Counted from the stretch's first letter, positions 41,620 to 50,431 are shown. The stretch is DNA of 64,000 nucleotides from Arthrobacter yangruifuii (GCF_009192775.1 NZ_VTFX01000004.1:1-64000); one strand, 5' to 3'. Translations and numbers: made by a program. The notes: generated from the letters alone by a model not told the origin.

Positions 41620-43056
41620 ATGAGCACCCCTGAACTAAGCACGGAAGAAATCCAGACCGCCCTGAAGGTCCTGGCTTCCATCCATGTCCTGGATGAAGAA
41701 AACCCCGACTACGTCGCGGTCCGGCGGGCCACCGCCAAGATGTTCAAGTCCGTGAAGAAGCACCGGAAGAACGAAAAACGCTCGGCAGTCGCCGAGGCGG
41801 ACCGCGCCGTCGTCGCCCTCACCGCCACCGGCGCCTCGGACCGTATTGACGATGAAACCCGCGGCGCGCAGCTCACCAGCGCCGCCCACGGCCCTTCCGC
41901 CGGAACCCTGCTGAAGCCCCGCAACTGCTACATCTGCAAGCAGCCCTACACCGTGGTGGATGCCTTCTACCACCAGCTCTGCCCGGAATGCGCTGCCTTC
42001 AGCCACACCAAGCGCGACGCCCGGACGGACCTGACCGGCAAGCGGGCACTGCTGACCGGCGGCCGGGCGAAGATCGGGATGTACATTGCCCTGCGGCTGC
42101 TGCGCGACGGCGCGCACACCACCATCACCACCCGGTTCCCCAAGGATGCCGCCCGCCGTTTCGCCGCCATGGAGGATTCCGGCGACTGGTTGCACCGCCT
42201 GCGCATTGTCGGCATCGACCTGCGTGATCCTGCCCAGGTGATTTCCCTGGCCGATTCCGTTGCCGAGGCCGGTCCGCTGGACATCCTGATCAACAATGCG
42301 GCGCAGACCGTGCGGCGGTCCAAAAACGCCTACCGGCCGCTGACCGACGCCGAGCTGGCGCCGCTGCCCGATGGTCCCATGCCGGAGCTGGTCACCTTCG
42401 GCCACACCTATGACGCGCACCCCACCGCGCTGGCCGGCTCGGTTGCCGCGCATCCGGTCCTGGCGGCCGACGCCGTGACCTCCCTGGCACTGACCGCCGG
42501 ATCCTCGTCGCTGGCCCGGATGGAAGCCGGCACCGCGATCGACGCCGGCGGGCTGGTGCCGGACACGGCTCCGATCAACAGCTGGACGCAGGTGGTGGAC
42601 CAGGTGGATCCGCTGGAAATGCTGGAAGTGCAGCTGTGCAACGTCACGGCACCGTTCCTGCTGGTCAACCGGCTCCGGCCCGCCATGGCGGCCTCTTCGG
42701 CGCGGCGGAAGTACATCGTGAATGTCTCCGCCATGGAGGGCCAGTTCTCCCGCCGCTACAAGGGGCCGGGCCATCCACACACCAACATGGCGAAGGCGTC
42801 CCTGAACATGCTCACCCGCACCAGCGCCGAGGAAATGCTGGAAACGGACGGGATCCTGATGACGGCCGTGGACACCGGCTGGATCACGGACGAGCGTCCG
42901 CATCCCACCAAGGTGCGCCTGGCGGAGGAAGGATTCCACGCCCCGCTGGACCTGGTGGACGGCGCGGCGCGTGTCTATGACCCGATTGTGATGGGCGAAA
43001 CGGGTGAGGACCAGTACGGCGTCTTCCTCAAGGACTACAAGCCCTCCCCCTGGTGA
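41620..43056 (+). CDS. zinc-ribbon/SDR fusion protein of unknown function
   Basis: A 478-residue protein with an unusual layout. Residues 1-70 are helical and charged (TALKVLASIHVLDEENPDY, FKSVKKHRKNEKR). A four-Cys zinc knuckle follows: NCYICKQPY with Cys103/Cys106 and LCPECAAF with Cys121/Cys124. From 141 runs an SDR Rossmann domain with TGGRAKIGMYIALRL (K in place of the usual G) and DILINNAAQ. About 95 residues are inserted before the Ser370 of NVSAMEG. The lysine K392 sits in TNMAKASLNML, and the position of the catalytic Tyr is Thr388. The start at 41620 has AAAGG upstream; ATG 41602 is an alternative. The end overlaps the convergent ATPase gene by 22 bases. Function unknown; NAD(P) binding likely. 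Confidence 0.83.
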   Translation: MSTPELSTEEIQTALKVLASIHVLDEENPDYVAVRRATAKMFKSVKKHRKNEKRSAVAEADRAVVALTATGASDRIDDETRGAQLTSAAHGPSAGTLLKPRNCYICKQPYTVVDAFYHQLCPECAAFSHTKRDARTDLTGKRALLTGGRAKIGMYIALRLLRDGAHTTITTRFPKDAARRFAAMEDSGDWLHRLRIVGIDLRDPAQVISLADSVAEAGPLDILINNAAQTVRRSKNAYRPLTDAELAPLPDGPMPELVTFGHTYDAHPTALAGSVAAHPVLAADAVTSLALTAGSSSLARMEAGTAIDAGGLVPDTAPINSWTQVVDQVDPLEMLEVQLCNVTAPFLLVNRLRPAMAASSARRKYIVNVSAMEGQFSRRYKGPGHPHTNMAKASLNMLTRTSAEEMLETDGILMTAVDTGWITDERPHPTKVRLAEEGFHAPLDLVDGAARVYDPIVMGETGEDQYGVFLKDYKPSPW

Positions 43057-45866
43057 GCTGCTGAGGCCCGGCTGACGCGGGCCTCACCCGTGGCGGCTGC
43101 GTTGCCCGTGTCTGCGCGGCGGCGGCGTGCGGCAAGCCGCTGCACGGCCTTGCCGAGCTCGGAAGCCACCACCACCGTGGCGCCCACCGCAATACAGAGG
43201 AACCACTGCGGGGAGGTCAGCGGCACGGTGTCGAAAATGTCCCCGAAGATGCTCAGCTGCACCACCAGGACCTGCAGCACCACCACCGCGATCAGCGACA
43301 CCCAGATGGCACGGTTGGTGAAGGTCAGCAGCGTGAAGACGCTGCCGGTCTCCGAACGGACATTGAGCAGGTTGAACACCTGGTAGAACACAAACGTCGT
43401 AAACGCCATGGTGGTGGCAAACTCCGTGCTGCCGGCGCTTTCGGGGAACCACCGCGGCGCATTCACCAGCACCGTGCAGGTGCCGACCGCCATCACGATC
43501 CCCAGCACGGCCAGCACCGCAATCCGCCGCCCCGTGAGCAGGGGCTCGCCGACCGGCCGGGGCGGCCGCTTCATCACTTCCGGGTCCGTCCGGTCCACGC
43601 CGAGGGCCAGGGCCGGCGGGCCGTCCATAATGATGTTCACCCACAGAATCTGCAGTGCGGTGAAGGGTGCCCCGCCTGCAAAACCGAAGGCCGCCGCCGC
43701 CAGGAAGATCAGCACGAATCCCCAGGCCGTGGTCAGCTGGAACCGGACGAACTTCAGGATGTTGTCATAAATGCCGCGGCCCTCCCGGACGGCGGCCACG
43801 ATGGTGGCGAAGTTGTCATCCGTGAGGATCATCTTCGCCGCACCCTTGGAGACGTCGGTGCCGGTGATGCCCATGGCAATGCCGATGTCCGCACGTTTCA
43901 GCGCCGGAGCGTCATTCACGCCGTCGCCGGTCATGGCCACAACATAACCGTCCGCCTGCAGTGCCTTAACGAACCGGATCTTATGCTCAGGGGAAACCCG
44001 GGCCAGCACCCCCAGATGCGGTGCTTCGTTCCGCAGCTCGCGGTCATCCATGGCATCCAGGGCCGTGCCCGCCGCCGCCCGCCCCTCGATCCCCAGGTCC
44101 CGGGCAATCGCGGACGCGGTGACCAGATGGTCACCGGTAATCATGTGCACGCTGATCCCGGCGGCCCGTGCGGAGGCGACGGCCTCGCCGGCCTCCTGCC
44201 GGGGCGGGTCCAGAATCCCGACGACGGCGTACAGCACGAGGTTCGAGGCCTCGGCGAAGAGCGCTTCCGGGCTGGAGGGCAGCTGCGCATCCAGGAGCCG
44301 CCCCGCCACCGCCATGGTCCGGAGGCCGGCGTTGGCCAGGGACTCCACATCACGGGAAATGCGGGCGCGCTCCTCCGCGTCCAGCGGCACCGGGCCGTCC
44401 GGAGTCTGCAGGAACGCGCTCCGGTCCAGGACGACGCCGGGCGCGCCCTTGACGTTGCAGGTGACGGAGGTGCCGGCGTCGTCCGAACGGTTGAAGGTGG
44501 CCATGAATTTGTAGTCGGAATCGAACGGCACTTCCGCGAGGCGCCGGTGCGTGGACCGGGCGCCGGCCACATCGATGCCGCCCTTTTCGGCCAACACCAC
44601 CAGGGCCCCTTCGGTCGGATCGCCGGTGAGCCGGCCGTCCTCTACGGAGGCGTCGTTGCACAGCGCCATGGCCAGGAACGCTTCGGAGGGCATCGGGGCG
44701 GACTGTCCGTCCGGGCTGAGGATCTTCCCGTCGGTGGAATAGCCGTTCCCGGTCACCCGGAAGCGGCGGCCCGACGGCGAATACAGCCGGCGCACCGTCA
44801 TTTGGTTGAGCGTGAGCGTGCCGGTCTTGTCCGTGCAGATCTGCGACGTGCTGCCCAGGGTTTCCACGGCGGCCAGCTGCTTGATGATCGCGCCGCGGGC
44901 GGCGAGCCGGGACGCACCCATGGCCAGGGTAAAGGCAACCACGGCGGTCAGGCCCTCCGGGATGGTGGCCACGGCCAGGGACACTGCGGTGAGGAACAGG
45001 TCCTCCCAGCTGTCCCCGCGCAGCAGCCCCAGCACGAAGACGACGGCGACGACGGCGAAGGCGATATAGGTCAGGACCCGGGCCAGCTGGTCGATGCTGC
45101 GCTGGAGGGTGGTTTTTTCCTCCATGGTGCTGCCCAGCAGGTGGGCGATGGTGCCGATCTGCGTGTTCATGCCGGTACCGGTCACCAGCAGGACGGCGCG
45201 GCCCCGGGTGACGTCGGTGTCCATAAACAGCAGGTTGGTACGGTCAGCGACCGGCAGCTGCGGATCGGACAGCGGGGCAAGGACCTTGTTGGTGGGCTTG
45301 GACTCGCCGGTGAGTGCCGCCTCGGCCACCTGCAGGCGCACGGCTTCAACCAGCCGCCCGTCCGCCGGCACGCTGTCCCCTGCCTCCAGGAGGACGACGT
45401 CGCCGGGCACCAGCTCAGCCCGCTCCACCGTGGCGGTGCTGCCGGAGCGCAGCACCCTGCAGTTAGCCGCCGAAGCGCTGCGCAGGGCCTCCAGGCTGTT
45501 CTCGGCCCGCTGCTCCTGCACATAGTTCAGTGCAGTGTTAAGGATGATGACCAGCAGGATCACCACCGGGGTCTCCCATTCCCGGGACACGACGGCGCTC
45601 ACCACTGCGGCAATAATCAGGACAATGGTCAGCCGGTCCGAGAGCAGCCGGAGGATACGGCGCCAGGCCGGTATTTTCGGAGCTTCGGCAAGCAGATTAG
45701 GGCCGTAGCGTTCCCGGCGAGCCCGGACCTCGCCGGCGTCAAGTCCGGCGGCGGGATCGGTTCCCAGTGCCGCGGCAACCTCGGCGGCGGGGAATAACCA
45801 GGGGGATTCGATGATCTGCTGCGCCGGGGCGCCGTCAATGCCCTGGCCGTTGTTGTGCGAACTCAT
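43035..45866 (-). CDS. cation-translocating P-type ATPase (type II, Ca2+-ATPase-like)
   Basis: The 943-residue pump has all P-type landmarks in order: N-terminal cation ATPase domain (SPWLFPAAEVAAALGTD), actuator loop ALTGESKPTNK, phosphorylation site CTDKTGTLTLNQM, ATP-site KGAPGVVLDRS, hinge MTGDGVNDAPALKRADIGIAMG, and about ten membrane helices. ATIPEGL in helix 4 and NIIMDGPPALALG in helix 6 place it in type II with SERCA/PMCA-like calcium pumps, though Mg2+ or Na+ cannot be excluded. Start MSSHNNGQ at 45866; the frame is open upstream but runs into repeat-containing intergenic DNA. It is divergent from the YeiH-family gene and convergent with the zinc-ribbon SDR gene. Confidence 0.92.
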   Translation of the reverse strand: MSSHNNGQGIDGAPAQQIIESPWLFPAAEVAAALGTDPAAGLDAGEVRARRERYGPNLLAEAPKIPAWRRILRLLSDRLTIVLIIAAVVSAVVSREWETPVVILLVIILNTALNYVQEQRAENSLEALRSASAANCRVLRSGSTATVERAELVPGDVVLLEAGDSVPADGRLVEAVRLQVAEAALTGESKPTNKVLAPLSDPQLPVADRTNLLFMDTDVTRGRAVLLVTGTGMNTQIGTIAHLLGSTMEEKTTLQRSIDQLARVLTYIAFAVVAVVFVLGLLRGDSWEDLFLTAVSLAVATIPEGLTAVVAFTLAMGASRLAARGAIIKQLAAVETLGSTSQICTDKTGTLTLNQMTVRRLYSPSGRRFRVTGNGYSTDGKILSPDGQSAPMPSEAFLAMALCNDASVEDGRLTGDPTEGALVVLAEKGGIDVAGARSTHRRLAEVPFDSDYKFMATFNRSDDAGTSVTCNVKGAPGVVLDRSAFLQTPDGPVPLDAEERARISRDVESLANAGLRTMAVAGRLLDAQLPSSPEALFAEASNLVLYAVVGILDPPRQEAGEAVASARAAGISVHMITGDHLVTASAIARDLGIEGRAAAGTALDAMDDRELRNEAPHLGVLARVSPEHKIRFVKALQADGYVVAMTGDGVNDAPALKRADIGIAMGITGTDVSKGAAKMILTDDNFATIVAAVREGRGIYDNILKFVRFQLTTAWGFVLIFLAAAAFGFAGGAPFTALQILWVNIIMDGPPALALGVDRTDPEVMKRPPRPVGEPLLTGRRIAVLAVLGIVMAVGTCTVLVNAPRWFPESAGSTEFATTMAFTTFVFYQVFNLLNVRSETGSVFTLLTFTNRAIWVSLIAVVVLQVLVVQLSIFGDIFDTVPLTSPQWFLCIAVGATVVVASELGKAVQRLAARRRRADTGNAAATGEARVSRASAAHQGEGL

Positions 45867-45938
45867 GTCGCTTCCCCCGGGTGGCTTGAGGATGGTGTCC
45901 CCATCGTAGCAACGCAGGGACGGCGGCCAGTATGGCGC

Positions 45939-45965
45939 GCACCGTTTGGCGGCACCGAACGGTGC
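45939..45965. promoter_or_regulatory. 8-bp inverted repeat in the ATPase/YeiH gap
   Basis: GCACCGTT (45939-45946) and AACGGTGC (45958-45965) are perfect inverted copies with an 11-base spacer, about 70 bases upstream of the ATPase start. Its size and spacing fit an operator for a dimeric regulator; no regulator gene is adjacent. Confidence 0.45.
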
Positions 45966-45980
45966 AGCTGCCTCTGTGGA

Positions 45981-46055
45981 GGTGTGTCGAACAGCGCGCC
46001 GGCGGGGTGCGTCGAACATTGCGCCGGTGGGGTGCGTCGAACAGTGCGCCGGCGG
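45981..46055. repeat. three tandem 25-bp repeats
   Basis: Units at 45981-46005, 46006-46030 and 46031-46055 share the pattern GGTGYGTCGAACA-KYGCGCCGGYGG with only a few changes. They lie in the 264-base gap between the divergent ATPase and YeiH-family genes, 75 bases before the latter. The unit is not a multiple of three, which argues against a coding role. Each contains TCGAACA. Confidence 0.85.
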
Positions 46056-46130
46056 GTGGTGCACGGGGCAGGCACCGCCGGTATTCCGGGGTGCTTTGGA
46101 GAAGCGTGCGGACTACGGCAGGCTGGAGAC

Positions 46131-47279
46131 GTGCCCGCCTCCCCCGCTTCGCCCGACCCTTCTTCCTCCTCCAACACTTCATCCCCTGCGACGGCCTCCT
46201 CCGCGTCTTCCTCCACCGCCCCCTCATTCCCTGCTCCCTCCTCCACCGCGTCTTCCTCCCCCGCGCCGGCCTTTGGGGCCCGCATACGCGCTGCTGTTCC
46301 GGGTCTGCTGGCCGCCGCGGCCGCCGTCGCCTTGTCCTACCTGCTGCATCGGCTCCTGCCGGCGGTCCCCGTCCTGACCGCGGCGGTGGTCCTGGGCCTC
46401 CTGGCCGCCAACCTGCCCGGTGCTGCGGCCCGGGCAGCGGGTTCCTGGAAACCCGGGCTCGCCCTGGCCGCACGAAAGCTCCTGCGCCTCGGAATTGTCC
46501 TGCTGGGGCTGAAGGTTTCCCTGGTGGACATCGCTGACCTGGGATGGTCCGCACTGGTGCTGATTGTGGCCCTGGTGCTGGCGGCCTTCGCCGGCACCTA
46601 CGGCATCTGCCGGCTGTTCCGCCTGCCCGGCGACGAGCCGGTGCTGATTGCGGCGGGGTTCTCCATCTGCGGGGTGTCCGCCATCGGGGCGATGGCAGCC
46701 GTCCGCAGGACGCGCACCGAAGACACGGTGGTACCGATTGCCCTGGTGACGCTCTGCGGCACCCTGGCCATTGCCGCGCTTCCGGCGGCCGGTGGGCTCC
46801 TGAACCTGCCGCCCGGGGTTTTCGGTTCCTGGGCCGGAGCTTCGGTACACGACGTCGGGCAGGTGGTGGCCACGGCGCAGACCGCAGGCACCGCGGCGCT
46901 GGCCGCCGCCGTCGTCGTCAAGCTGGCCCGCGTGGTGCTCCTGGCACCGATGACCGCGGCAGCCGGGCTGCTCGCCCGCCGCGCCGATGCGGCACAGGGT
47001 CCGGGAGCAGGCAAGCGGCCGCCCCTGGTTCCCCTGTTTGTCCTGGGTTTCCTTGCCCTGATCCTGGTGCGCACCTGGGGCGTGCTGCCCGAGGCAGTGC
47101 TGGACGCCGCAGCGGTACTGCAGGAGCTGCTCTTCGCGGCCGCACTGTTCGCGCTGGGTGCGGGGGTCCGGGTCCGTGCGCTCTTTGCCTCCGGCGTCCG
47201 CGCCGTCGCGGCCGCGTTGGCCTCATGGGTGCTCATCTCCGGGCTGGGGCTCGCCGTGGCTGTGCTGCTGGCCGGATAA
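46131..47279 (+). CDS. YeiH/UPF0324-family putative sulfate-exporter-like membrane protein
   Basis: A 382-residue membrane protein of the YeiH (UPF0324) family with about ten hydrophobic segments; the conserved core AAGFSICGVSAIGAMAAVRRT and WAGASVHDVGQVVATAQTAG is present, as is KLLRLGIVLLGLKVSL. The family is annotated as putative sulfate exporters, but function is not well established. The first about 50 residues are a striking Ser/Pro/Ala low-complexity stretch (SPDPSSSSNTSSPATASS) that is probably disordered. The GTG at 46131 with GGAG close upstream is my start; a later start near the first membrane helix is possible. It lies 75 bases after the 25-bp repeats. aminopeptidase N follows after 71 bases. 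Confidence 0.84.
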   Translation: MPASPASPDPSSSSNTSSPATASSASSSTAPSFPAPSSTASSSPAPAFGARIRAAVPGLLAAAAAVALSYLLHRLLPAVPVLTAAVVLGLLAANLPGAAARAAGSWKPGLALAARKLLRLGIVLLGLKVSLVDIADLGWSALVLIVALVLAAFAGTYGICRLFRLPGDEPVLIAAGFSICGVSAIGAMAAVRRTRTEDTVVPIALVTLCGTLAIAALPAAGGLLNLPPGVFGSWAGASVHDVGQVVATAQTAGTAALAAAVVVKLARVVLLAPMTAAAGLLARRADAAQGPGAGKRPPLVPLFVLGFLALILVRTWGVLPEAVLDAAAVLQELLFAAALFALGAGVRVRALFASGVRAVAAALASWVLISGLGLAVAVLLAG

Positions 47280-47350
47280 CGGCAGTGGCCCGGCGGGCCT
47301 GCTTGCGTCACGGGCAACGCCGGCTCCCGAAGAAGTGATTGAATGAACAG

Positions 47351-49960
47351 GTGCCTAACCAGAACCTGAGCCGTGACGAAGCCGCTCTGCGGTCCCACCT
47401 GCTGTCCGTAACCTCCTACGATGTCCAACTGGACCTGGGGAACGCCGAGGATCCCGAGGCCGCCGGCTTCCGGTCCCGCAGCACCATTACCTTCAGCTGC
47501 TCGGAGCCCGGCGCGGCAACGTTCCTGGACTTCATTCATGGCGGGGTGTCCTCCGTAGTCCTGAACGGCACCGAGCTGGATCCGGCGGAGGCCGTCGATT
47601 CCTCCCGGATCCACCTGTCAGGCCTGCAGGCGCAGAACACGGTGACCGTGGACGGTATTGCCCTGTACAGCCGCAGCGGTGAAGGCCTGCACCGGTTCCT
47701 GGATCCCGCGGACGGCCGCACCTACCTGTACACGCAGTACGAGCCCGCCGATGCGCGCCGTGTTTTCGCGGACTTTGAACAGCCGGACCTGAAAGCTGCC
47801 TTCCGCTTCACCGCGACGGCACCGAGTGGCTGGGAAGTTGCTTCCAACGGCGTTGAAACGCAGCGGACCCCGCTGGGCGACGGGACGCTCAGCCGGTGGG
47901 AATTCGCCCCCACGCAGCGCATTTCCACCTATATCACCACCGTGCTGGCCGGCCCCTACCACCGGGCCGACGACGAGTGGTCCCGCCGGCTCGCGGACGG
48001 TACGGACCTGCGGGTCCCCCTGGCCGCCTACTGCCGCACTTCGCTGGCCGAGTACTTCGACCCGGAAAACATCTTCGCTGTGACCAAGCGCGGACTGGAC
48101 TACTTCCATGAGCTCTTCGACTACCCGTACCCCTTCGGGAAATACGACTCCGCCTTTGTACCCGAGTACAACCTGGGTGCCATGGAGAACCCCGGGCTGG
48201 TGACGTTCACGGAGGCATACGTCTTCCGGTCGCGGGCCACCGAGGCACAGTACGAGGCCCGGGCAAACACCATCCTGCACGAAATGGCGCACATGTGGTT
48301 CGGGGACCTGGTCACCATGAAGTGGTGGGATGACCTGTGGCTGAAGGAATCCTTCGCGGATTACATGGGCGCCCTGGCAGTGGACCGTGCCACGGAGTTC
48401 ACCAATTCCTGGGTCAGCTTCGCCAACCGGCGCAAGGCCTGGGCCTACGTCCAGGACCAGCTGCCCACCACGCACCCGATTGTTGCCGATATTCCGAACC
48501 TGGAGGCGGCGAAGCAGAACTTCGACGGCATCACCTACGCCAAGGGTGCCTCCGTCCTCAAGCAGCTCGTGGCCTATGTCGGGTTTGATACCTTCATCGA
48601 AGCGGCCCGGGGATACTTCCGCGAGCATGCCTTCGGCAATACCACCCTCGCGGATCTTCTTACCGCCCTTGAGACGGCGTCCGGCCGGGACATGGCATTG
48701 TGGTCCGGCCGGTGGCTGCAGACCGCCGGCGTTCCGGTCCTGGTTCCGGAGACGGAAACCGACGACGCCGGTGCCTACACCTCCGTGGTCATCCGGCAGA
48801 ACGCCCCGGATCCGGTCAGCGGAGAACAGGTTCCCCGGCCGCACCGGCTCCGCATCGGGCTCTATGATTTCGATGCCGCCGGCGCCCTGTCCCGCATCGA
48901 CAGCGTGGAACTGGATGTTGCCGGTTCCCGCACCGAGGTGCCCGAACTGATCGGCAGGCAGCGTCCGACCCTGCTGCTGCTGAACGACGAGGACCTGACC
49001 TACGCCAAGATACGTTTCGACGACGTGTCGCTGGCGACGCTGCTCGAGTCGCTTCACCTTGTGGCCGATCCCCTCGCCCGGGCCATCGCCCTGTCCGCTC
49101 TGTGGAACAGCGTCCGCGACGGCATCCTGAGTGCCAAGGACTACGTGCGGCTGGTCCAGCGGGTCGCGCCGGCCGAAAGCGGTGCCGGGGTGCTGCAGGT
49201 GCTGCTGGACAATGCCCTCAGCGCCATCGAGTACTACGCCCCGGCTTCGCGGCGGGATGCCCTGCGCGAGGAGTTCTACGCCGGTATCACCGAGCAGCTG
49301 AAGGCAGCAGCCCCGGGCAGCGACCGGCAGGTCATCTGGGCACGCGCGGCAGCCGGCGCAGGGCGCCGCAGCAGCACCCATAACGAGCTGCTCCGCGGAC
49401 TGCTTGACGGCAGCGCCGGCATCCAGGGCCTAACCGTGGATTCGGACCTGCGCTGGCGCCTGTGGGTGGCGTTGGCGGCCAGAGGATCCGCTACCCGTGC
49501 CGAGCTGGATGCCGAGCTGGAACGGGACACCACGGCGTCGGGACGGGTGGGCCACACCACCGCTGCCGCAGCGTTCCCCAATCCGGAGGTCAAGGCAGCA
49601 GCCTGGCAGGCAGCAGTCCATTCGGACGGCCTTTCCAACGAGCTGCTTTCGGCCACCATCCACGGTTTCAACCTGGGCAGCCACGAGCTGCTGGACGGAT
49701 ATGTGGAGGACTACTTTACGTCCCTCACCGAGGTCTGGGCCGGGCGCAGCATCGAGCTGGCCTCACGGGTGGTCGGCGGTCTCTATCCGGGACACCAGGA
49801 TGCAGCCGAGCACCTGGCTCCGGCGGATCATCCCGTGGTGCAGAAGTCGGTGGAATGGCTGGAGCTGCACCCCGATGCTCCGGCTGCGCTGCGGCGGATC
49901 ATCATTGAGCAGCAGGACCAGCTGCTTCGGTCCCTGCGCGTGCAGGCAGCGGCACTGTAA
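47351..49960 (+). CDS. pepN: aminopeptidase N (M1 family)
   Basis: The 869-residue zinc aminopeptidase removes N-terminal residues from peptides in the cytoplasm, finishing the work of proteasomes and other proteases. Domains: N-terminal beta saddle (SYDVQLDLGNAEDPEAAGF), the thermolysin-like domain with exopeptidase motif GAMEN and zinc motif HEMAHMW followed by LWLKESFADYMG (third ligand Glu), a small beta domain, and the long helical ERAP1-like C-terminus. I prefer GTG 47351 (VPNQNLSRDEA), which matches the usual start of actinobacterial PepN; TTG 47339, four codons upstream, is the alternative. Same strand as the YeiH gene. A hairpin follows the stop. Confidence 0.94.
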   Translation: MPNQNLSRDEAALRSHLLSVTSYDVQLDLGNAEDPEAAGFRSRSTITFSCSEPGAATFLDFIHGGVSSVVLNGTELDPAEAVDSSRIHLSGLQAQNTVTVDGIALYSRSGEGLHRFLDPADGRTYLYTQYEPADARRVFADFEQPDLKAAFRFTATAPSGWEVASNGVETQRTPLGDGTLSRWEFAPTQRISTYITTVLAGPYHRADDEWSRRLADGTDLRVPLAAYCRTSLAEYFDPENIFAVTKRGLDYFHELFDYPYPFGKYDSAFVPEYNLGAMENPGLVTFTEAYVFRSRATEAQYEARANTILHEMAHMWFGDLVTMKWWDDLWLKESFADYMGALAVDRATEFTNSWVSFANRRKAWAYVQDQLPTTHPIVADIPNLEAAKQNFDGITYAKGASVLKQLVAYVGFDTFIEAARGYFREHAFGNTTLADLLTALETASGRDMALWSGRWLQTAGVPVLVPETETDDAGAYTSVVIRQNAPDPVSGEQVPRPHRLRIGLYDFDAAGALSRIDSVELDVAGSRTEVPELIGRQRPTLLLLNDEDLTYAKIRFDDVSLATLLESLHLVADPLARAIALSALWNSVRDGILSAKDYVRLVQRVAPAESGAGVLQVLLDNALSAIEYYAPASRRDALREEFYAGITEQLKAAAPGSDRQVIWARAAAGAGRRSSTHNELLRGLLDGSAGIQGLTVDSDLRWRLWVALAARGSATRAELDAELERDTTASGRVGHTTAAAAFPNPEVKAAAWQAAVHSDGLSNELLSATIHGFNLGSHELLDGYVEDYFTSLTEVWAGRSIELASRVVGGLYPGHQDAAEHLAPADHPVVQKSVEWLELHPDAPAALRRIIIEQQDQLLRSLRVQAAAL

Positions 49961-49962
49961 AA

Positions 49963-50005
49963 CCCGGGCAGGCACCCGGTGCGTGGCGCCGGCTGCCTGC
50001 CGGGG
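49963..50005. terminator. hairpin between pepN and the cupin gene
   Basis: CCCGGGCAGGCA (49963-49974) pairs with TGCCTGCCGGGG (49994-50005) with minor imperfections, between two convergent genes. No T run is present, so it is a moderate bidirectional terminator candidate. Confidence 0.45.
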
Positions 50006-50032
50006 TCAGTTCCGGCTCAGGCCAGGTTCTGC

Positions 50033-50371
50033 TCAGGCCAGCTGCGGCTTGGCCACGGTGAGGAGGATGGCCGAGTCTTCCAGCGCTTCCACGGAGTGGC
50101 GGGCCTGCGGAACAATCAGGAGATCCCCTGCGGAGCCGTCCCAGGTGTTGCCTTCCGCGGACAGGGCGACTCTGCCCTTCAGGACGAAGACGGTGGCTTC
50201 CCCCGGGTTCTCATGCTCATCCAGAACAAACCCGGCGCGGAGGGCGATCACGGTCTGCCGCAGGATGTGTTCGTGTCCGCCGTAGACGGTGGAGGCGCTG
50301 CGTCCGCTGGCGGCCTTCCGTGAGGTTTCCAGGTGTTGGCGGGCAAGGGCGGTCAGCGACTTTTTCTCCAT
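50033..50371 (-). CDS. small cupin-domain protein
   Basis: A 112-residue single-domain cupin. The two conserved motifs are visible around VLDEHENPGEATVFVLKGRVAL and GDLLIVPQARHSVEAL, giving the His/Glu residues that usually bind a metal. The N-terminal helix EKKSLTALARQHLETSR is family-typical of the LuxR/AraC-unlinked small cupins in actinobacteria. The substrate or ligand is not known. ATG at 50371 with TAGACT six bases upstream and no ribosome site suggests leaderless translation. It is convergent with pepN and lies 60 bases beyond the lipoate-ligase-like gene stop. Confidence 0.86.
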   Translation of the reverse strand: MEKKSLTALARQHLETSRKAASGRSASTVYGGHEHILRQTVIALRAGFVLDEHENPGEATVFVLKGRVALSAEGNTWDGSAGDLLIVPQARHSVEALEDSAILLTVAKPQLA

Positions 50372-50377
50372 CTGCGC

Positions 50378-50383
50378 AGTCTA
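50378..50383 (-). promoter_or_regulatory. putative leaderless -10 box (cupin gene)
   Basis: TAGACT on the minus strand ends six bases before the ATG of the cupin gene; the spacer GCGCAG is not a ribosome site. Confidence 0.45.
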
Positions 50384-50431
50384 GGCCTACGGACCGCCGC
50401 CGGGGTAGCGCGGCGGTCCCCCGCCGCGGGA

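Noticed and set aside
43983-45797. 604-codon + strand frame opposite the P-type ATPase
   Set aside because: It is a codon-bias shadow of the ATPase gene without any recognisable domain.
45981-46055. CRISPR array
   Set aside because: The units are directly adjacent with no spacers and no cas genes are present.
45981-46055. LexA/SOS box
   Set aside because: Only the TCGAAC half is present in each unit; the inverted GTTCGA half is missing.
45867-46064. 66-residue N-terminal extension of the P-type ATPase
   Set aside because: It would translate the 25-bp repeats, whose unit length breaks the reading frame pattern; MSSHNNGQ is a typical start.
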